Under the pieces are notes generated by a model. It saw only the letters and a program-made list of their open reading frames with translations. It did no database searches and was not told where the DNA came from. The translations under genes and the position numbers were made by a program. From Ramlibacter sp. (GTDB lineage: Bacteria; Pseudomonadota; Gammaproteobacteria; Burkholderiales; Burkholderiaceae_C), in assembly GCA_030831585.1 (NCBI GenBank), contig JAURKV010000229.1, positions 1-36,919 of the forward strand: DNA of 36,919 nucleotides, given 5' to 3'. Of the stretch, positions 31,866 through 36,919 are shown piece by piece (the first letter of the stretch is position 1; each line of letters opens with the position of its first letter).

Positions 31866-34229
31866 TCAAGCACCGAAACCCAGTCCTTCGCCGGTGTCTT
31901 CCGTCTCTCGATTCGTTACCACGCGCGCGGCAGTCGATGCGGCTGAGGCGAGGGCAGTGGGGGGGAGGGCCTGGGACTCCGTGGCCATAGCGCTGGCCGG
32001 GACCCCGGTTTCCGAGATCACGCTTTCCTGGATCACACTGGCCGGCCGCTGTGCCATCGTCCACACTCCCTGGCGGCCGCCACCTTGGGCCAGAGAGCGT
32101 CCCAGCGTGTCCCGCCTGGCGGACTCCCAGGCATCCTTGACCGCGCGGGCGAATGACAACTCACGTTGTTTGGGAAGGGTCTGAAGCACCAGAAGGTTCG
32201 CCTGTTTGGGCTGCAGGCCCGCACGCTTCAAGTCCTCAGCGGTGATCGGGACCTGCTCCAGAGCGTGCAGCATGGACCCGATCTGCCAGTCAGGGTTGTC
32301 GTTATTCAGCTTGTTAGCCGACACTGCGTCGATCAAGCGGTGGTTGTAGAAATGCATCGAGGCTGCTGCGACATGCCGCAGGACATAGGGCATGGGGCTC
32401 TGCCCGTGCAGGAATTGGGGCCCGATGTGGACCATGCGGGTGAATGGGTTGTAGCGGGCTTGCCGGCGTTTCAGGCTGTCCATGCGAAGCTCAAAGGACG
32501 GGAGACCCTGTTCCGCACTTCCGCGGCCCCGCGAAGCTTGAATGAAGATGGCGCTGACGTCAGCAACAACGCTCTGGAAACTCTGGGTGGCTGGCTTTCG
32601 GGCCCGCGCCTGCGCCTGCACCGCGCCGAGCACCCGCGCCTGCAGCTGCTGCTCCTGGGCCGTGTAGCACTCACCAACCGCCAGGGCTCGCGCCAGCTCC
32701 GCATGGAACCGGTAACGGAGCGCCCAGGCAGCACCGCGTGGATCCATGCTCTGCAAACTATCCGCCGAACATAGAAGCAGTGAGGCCCGCACCGACAGGG
32801 GCCAACACAGAAGTTCGTCCCGGAATGGGTTGGACAGAGGTTGCCCCGAGGCGCGGGTGACGCGCTCGTGCAGTCCCAGAAGTGCAGGAAGCCAATCGCT
32901 GTGCCAGCGAACCCGAAATGCCGCTTGTTCTCTCGCTTGTTCTCTCGCTTGTGTGTTCGCTTGCGCCGAGGCTTGCCGAGCCGACATATCGGGCACGTCC
33001 CTGCAGAGAGCTTCGGCAGCGAGCCCCTTTCTCCAATCAGACAGGTCCGCGAGCCGGGTCGGCTGCTCGGGCGAGGAGAGGCCAATCAGGCGCCCCTTCG
33101 TATCGGCGAGTCGGGCGCGTTCCGATTCGCTCCCTTGATTGCTCCGCTGGTGCGCAGGTCGACCGCCCGCCGACGGCCCTGCACTCGGGGAGCCATCCAT
33201 GGGGATCGAACTGAGCTGATTTGCCAACGGGGGTGGCTCTGTGGAGGCCAGAGTCGACGGTGCTCCACGAGTCGGAAGGGCCGTTGCAAGGAGCGTCGGA
33301 TGAATCTCCGCAGGGGGCGGTGGCGCAGTGCCAGTCGCGGCGCCAGAGAATTCAGAGGCCAGGCTTCTGTTGACGCTGCTGAGAGGGCCTGGCGCACCAG
33401 CCGCCGAGCGCGGCTCGGAGGTAGACACCGTTCCAGAGTTCGACAAGCGTCGGCTCGCCTTGCGGTCATCCCCGGAGACAATGCGCGATCCCTCAGCGTC
33501 TGGAGCCCGATGGGGCTTACGGTCAACGCGGGTCGGCGGCGATGCGTCTGAAGACGCTACCGCGGCCGCGTCTGGTGGCGGAGCCTGCGAGCGCCGGCGT
33601 TGGGTGATCGCGCCGCTCGCAGTCTCCAGCTCGAGGCGCCACGCGGCCTCGTCCTTGGGCGGATCAGCCCGCCTGGAGGCATCCAGGCAGGCATGGACGA
33701 TCCTCTGGTTTGAGCTGATCAGGCAGCTGTTGATCCGGTCGTAGAGCGCTTGGGTGTCGCTGCAATTCCAGGTTGCGGGGGTGAAAGCCAGCGTGGACAA
33801 CTCAGCCGCTTGGCAAGCGTTCATGCCGCCCGCGATCAGGTCTTGCTGGAGCTTCACAAGTGCCGTGAGCAGCCGCAATTGGTGCACTCGAACCGCGCCC
33901 GCATCGGTGAGGTTGTTGAACGGGGTGGCGGCCTGATCCTGGCTCGTCCCGGGGGGCAACGCCCTAGCGAAACGATCGGCGATACGGGTCTTCGCAGCGG
34001 AGGCTTGCTTGCGTCGCAAGAAGGCCGGCGATAGGGGGGAGCGGGGGGGCGTGCCGGCGGCACTCACGCCCTTGCCATCGAGCAGCACCACATTGTTTGC
34101 ATCCGAGTACTGCACCGCGTCGCGCAATTCGATGAGACTTTTTGTATCGGCGGCGACATTCCGGGGGGGCGATTGCGCCGCGCCTGAAGGTGAGCGCGGG
34201 GACAGTGAGCGGAGCAGTGACGAGAGCAT
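31866..34229 (-). CDS. Large uncharacterised protein (787 aa from Met at 34229; up to 827 aa from GTG at 34349)
   Basis: Uninterrupted 2.4 kb ORF with Ser-rich N-terminus, structured N-terminal block, Pro/Ser/Ala-rich linker and distinct C-terminal domain; no family recognised. Confidence 0.7.
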   Translation of the reverse strand: MLSSLLRSLSPRSPSGAAQSPPRNVAADTKSLIELRDAVQYSDANNVVLLDGKGVSAAGTPPRSPLSPAFLRRKQASAAKTRIADRFARALPPGTSQDQAATPFNNLTDAGAVRVHQLRLLTALVKLQQDLIAGGMNACQAAELSTLAFTPATWNCSDTQALYDRINSCLISSNQRIVHACLDASRRADPPKDEAAWRLELETASGAITQRRRSQAPPPDAAAVASSDASPPTRVDRKPHRAPDAEGSRIVSGDDRKASRRLSNSGTVSTSEPRSAAGAPGPLSSVNRSLASEFSGAATGTAPPPPAEIHPTLLATALPTRGAPSTLASTEPPPLANQLSSIPMDGSPSAGPSAGGRPAHQRSNQGSESERARLADTKGRLIGLSSPEQPTRLADLSDWRKGLAAEALCRDVPDMSARQASAQANTQAREQAREQAAFRVRWHSDWLPALLGLHERVTRASGQPLSNPFRDELLCWPLSVRASLLLCSADSLQSMDPRGAAWALRYRFHAELARALAVGECYTAQEQQLQARVLGAVQAQARARKPATQSFQSVVADVSAIFIQASRGRGSAEQGLPSFELRMDSLKRRQARYNPFTRMVHIGPQFLHGQSPMPYVLRHVAAASMHFYNHRLIDAVSANKLNNDNPDWQIGSMLHALEQVPITAEDLKRAGLQPKQANLLVLQTLPKQRELSFARAVKDAWESARRDTLGRSLAQGGGRQGVWTMAQRPASVIQESVISETGVPASAMATESQALPPTALASAASTAARVVTNRETEDTGEGLGFGA
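32923..32970. repeat. Four imperfect 12-bp tandem copies within the orphan protein gene
   Basis: GCTTGTTCTCTC x2, GCTTGTGTGTTC, GCTTGCGCCGAG; encodes AREQ-like tetrapeptide repeats. Confidence 0.8.
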
Positions 34230-34626
34230 GGGCGGTAACGATCGGCTGTGAGGAGGGGTGGGGTGGCCGCCATGCGGCCGGAGATGCCTAGGGGACCGTG
34301 GACAGGCGGACAGATAGACCGATGGATACCGAGGCACGCGGTCTGTCACCGCCCGGGCTCAGCGGGTTCTCTCTGGCTGCGCACATCGCCAGTTGCACGC
34401 CAGCGTCCCTTGCGCAACCGCAAATGGCCGCACCAAGCAGGACGAGGTCGCACGGGACCCTAGGACGGAGCGCTGGGCCGTGCCGAGAGGACCGTCGTCT
34501 GCACCCACAACCATTGCCCCGCAGTCCATTCCTACGCCAGCATGGCACCCGCCCCCACAAGGCCGCCCTCAGGGCCTGGCGCAAATTGCCCCTCTCCCCT
34601 TCCTCACTCTGACCTTCTTCTTGGAG

Positions 34627-35250
34627 ATGACCATGACTCGCCAGCCCGGATTCCTCACTCCCACGCGCAGTTCGGCCGACCCCTTCGCCGCGCTCCACCA
34701 GCAGATGAACCACCTATTCGACGACTTCATGGGCAGCACCGCGGCGCCAGCGCTTTCATCCGCCATGGCCTTGCCGCGAATGGATGTGCGTGAGAGCCCG
34801 CAGGAGATCTGCATCAGCACCGATTTGCCGGGCGTCAACCCGGCCGATGTCGAGGTGCTACTCGACGGCAACATGCTCACGCTGCGGGGGGAGAAACGCC
34901 AGGAGCACGAGACCCATCAACCCCAGGACTACCACCTGATGGAGCGCAGCTGGGGTAGGTTTCAGCGCTCGCTTCAGCTACCCTTTGCGCCCGAGTCACA
35001 GGAGATCAACGCAGACTTCGCGCATGGAGTGCTGACCATTCGCATCCCCAAGCACGCGCTGCAAGAGCGCAGCCACCGGATTGCTGTGCACAGCCATGAG
35101 TTGCCCTCACAGAGTACGGCGGTGAGCCCGGGCGGTGGGTCAGCAGGCAGGCAAATCGGCACGCAGATGGGCGAAAAAGCAGGTGGGCATGCATCGGCTG
35201 AAGGCCATGCAGCGGAGGGCGGGAAAAAAGGGGGCTCCAGCCGCCATTGA
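34627..35250 (+). CDS. Hsp20/alpha-crystallin family small heat-shock protein
   Basis: MDVRESPQEICISTDLPGVNPADVEVLLDGNMLTLRGEKRQE...RSWGRFQRSLQLPF...ADFAHGVLTIRIPK; start 34627 or 34633 (GGAG upstream). Confidence 0.92.
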   Translation: MTMTRQPGFLTPTRSSADPFAALHQQMNHLFDDFMGSTAAPALSSAMALPRMDVRESPQEICISTDLPGVNPADVEVLLDGNMLTLRGEKRQEHETHQPQDYHLMERSWGRFQRSLQLPFAPESQEINADFAHGVLTIRIPKHALQERSHRIAVHSHELPSQSTAVSPGGGSAGRQIGTQMGEKAGGHASAEGHAAEGGKKGGSSRH

Positions 35251-35398
35251 GCGCACGCATCTTTCTTGGTCTGGGCCGGGGAAGATCGCGGAGAAGAACG
35301 CCAGCGCAAGACGCTACATCATGCCGGCTTGATACCGGCGCGATGTCGATATGAGAGCCGACAAAAGCGGCACTGAATGCGCCGTTCAACGCACCATT

Positions 35399-35426
35399 AA
35401 AAACGCCCACGTATGTGGGCGTTTTC
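35399..35426. terminator. Bidirectional intrinsic terminator between hsp20 and tRNA-fMet
   Basis: AAAACGCCCAC-GTAT-GTGGGCGTTTT perfect hairpin with A/T flanks between convergent units. Confidence 0.85.
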
Positions 35427-35460
35427 ATGGCGTCGGACCTTGCGGTCCTCGGCTTGGGTT

Positions 35461-35537
<77 letters not shown>

Positions 35538-35572
35538 TCAGAACCAATAAGTATAGCGGGGAAACCCCTCGA

Positions 35573-35965
35573 TCACTCGCTCGCAGCGGCTTGATCGGCA
35601 GAAATTTCCGGGCGGTCGACGAGCTCAACAAGCGCCATCGGCGCGTTGTCGCCCACGCGGAAGCCCATCTTCAAAATGCGGGTGTAGCCGCCCGGGCGCA
35701 CCTTGAAGCGCGGGCCGAGATCATTGAACAGCTTGGTGACGATGTCACGGTCACGCAGGCGATTGAAGGCCAGGCGGCGATTGGCCACCGAGTCTTCCTT
35801 GGCCAGGGTAATCATGGGCTCGACCACGCGGCGCAGTTCCTTGGCCTTGGGGACGGTGGTTTTGATGGCTTCGTGCGTAAGCAGCGAAATCATCATGTTG
35901 CGAAGCATCGCCTGGCGGTGCTCGCTGGTGCGATTGAGTTTACGAAGGCCGTGGCCGTGACGCAT
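35573..35965 (-). CDS. rplQ: 50S ribosomal protein L17
   Basis: [56 protein letters not shown]... Confidence 0.98.
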   Translation of the reverse strand: MRHGHGLRKLNRTSEHRQAMLRNMMISLLTHEAIKTTVPKAKELRRVVEPMITLAKEDSVANRRLAFNRLRDRDIVTKLFNDLGPRFKVRPGGYTRILKMGFRVGDNAPMALVELVDRPEISADQAAASE

Positions 35966-36037
35966 GGTGTGTTCCTTTCTTTATCTAAAAGGCAGCCGGA
36001 TCAGGTACTGCCAGTTCACCAATGTGCAAATTGAAAA

Positions 36038-36919
36038 TCAGCGCTTGTCCAGGCCTGCGGGCGGCCAGCTTTCCAGCTTCATGCCCAGAGTCAGGCCACG
36101 GGAGGCGAGAACTTCCTTGATTTCGTTGAGCGACTTGCGGCCCAGATTGGGCGTCTTGAGCAGCTCGTTTTCGGTGCGCTGGATCAGATCGCCGATGTAG
36201 TAGATGTTCTCGGCCTTGAGGCAGTTGGCCGAGCGCACGGTGAGCTCGAGCTCGTCGACCGGACGCAACAGGATCGGATCGAACTGCTGTGAGCTGCGCT
36301 GCACCGGCTGGTCGAAGGCGGCGAGTTCGCTGCCCTCGAGCTGTGCGAAGACCGCCAGTTGTTCGACCAGGATCTTGGCCGAAGCGCGCACTGCATCCTC
36401 AGCGGTGATGGCACCGTTGGTCTCGATCTCGACGACGAGCTTGTCCAGGTCGGTACGCTGTTCGACGCGGGCGCTCTCGACGGTGTAGCTCACGCGCTTG
36501 ACAGGCGAGAACGAGGCGTCGAGCACGATGCGGCCAATGGACTTGGTGGGCTCATCGGCAAAGCGGCGCAGGGTACCAGGCACATAGCCGCGGCCCTTTT
36601 CAACCTTGATCTGCATGTCGAGCTTGCCACCTTGCGACAGGTGTGCAATGACGTGGTCCGGGTTGATGATCTCGACGTCGTGCGGGGTCTGGATGTCGGC
36701 CGCAGTGACCGGGCCTTCGCCCTCTTTGCGCAGCGACAGGGTGACCTCGTCACGGTTGTGGAGCTTGAACACCACGCCCTTGAGGTTCAGCAGGATGGAA
36801 ACAACGTCTTCCTGGACACCGTCGATGGAGGAGTACTCGTGGAGGACACCAGCGATGGTGACCTCCGTGGCTGCGTAGCCGACCATCGAGGACAGCAGCA
36901 CGCGACGCAAAGCGTTGCC
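36038..36919 (-). CDS. rpoA: RNA polymerase alpha subunit, N-terminus truncated at window end
   Basis: [39 protein letters not shown]...[56 protein letters not shown]; reading frame open to the edge. Confidence 0.98.
   Translation of the reverse strand, partial: GNALRRVLLSSMVGYAATEVTIAGVLHEYSSIDGVQEDVVSILLNLKGVVFKLHNRDEVTLSLRKEGEGPVTAADIQTPHDVEIINPDHVIAHLSQGGKLDMQIKVEKGRGYVPGTLRRFADEPTKSIGRIVLDASFSPVKRVSYTVESARVEQRTDLDKLVVEIETNGAITAEDAVRASAKILVEQLAVFAQLEGSELAAFDQPVQRSSQQFDPILLRPVDELELTVRSANCLKAENIYYIGDLIQRTENELLKTPNLGRKSLNEIKEVLASRGLTLGMKLESWPPAGLDKR

Noticed and set aside
34229-34500. hrp/PIP box (TTCGN-N15-TTCGN) upstream of the orphan protein
   Set aside because: No such paired motif found on the minus strand in the upstream region by eye; a T3SS link therefore rests only on protein architecture.

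Overview
High-GC chromosomal window of betaproteobacterial (probably Burkholderiales) type. It is bounded on the left by the str operon (rpsL-rpsG-fusA, minus strand, fusA cut by the window edge) and on the right by the end of the alpha operon (rpoA cut by the edge, then rplQ, minus strand). Between them lie mostly recognisable metabolic genes: D-Ala-D-Ala carboxypeptidase, alpha/beta hydrolase, (2Fe-2S) ferredoxin, VanZ-like protein, HemJ-like protein, hemB, dienelactone hydrolase, GNAT, methyltransferase, an ALDH (MmsA-like) plus GMC oxidoreductase pair, TSUP permease, a conserved DUF protein, a c5-type cytochrome, tRNA-Arg(CCG), a DUF1800/DUF1501 pair, an apparent IclR-HyuAB fusion-SBP-ABC(BCDF)-M81 catabolic operon, a large orphan protein of 787-827 aa, Hsp20 and initiator tRNA-fMet. 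No CRISPR, IS element or prophage was seen. The observations most worth checking are: a probable ~100-nt terminator-bearing sRNA/leader with an anti-SD loop between hemB and the hemJ-like gene; a double-hairpin leader upstream of the TSUP gene; the orphan large protein; the IclR/HyuAB/M81 operon with paired operator-like repeats; a tRNA-Arg/DUF1800 junction with no visible Shine-Dalgarno; a 10-bp-periodic triple repeat in the rpsL leader; and the unusual alpha-to-str operon order. All family calls come from reading protein motifs by eye; no searches were run.
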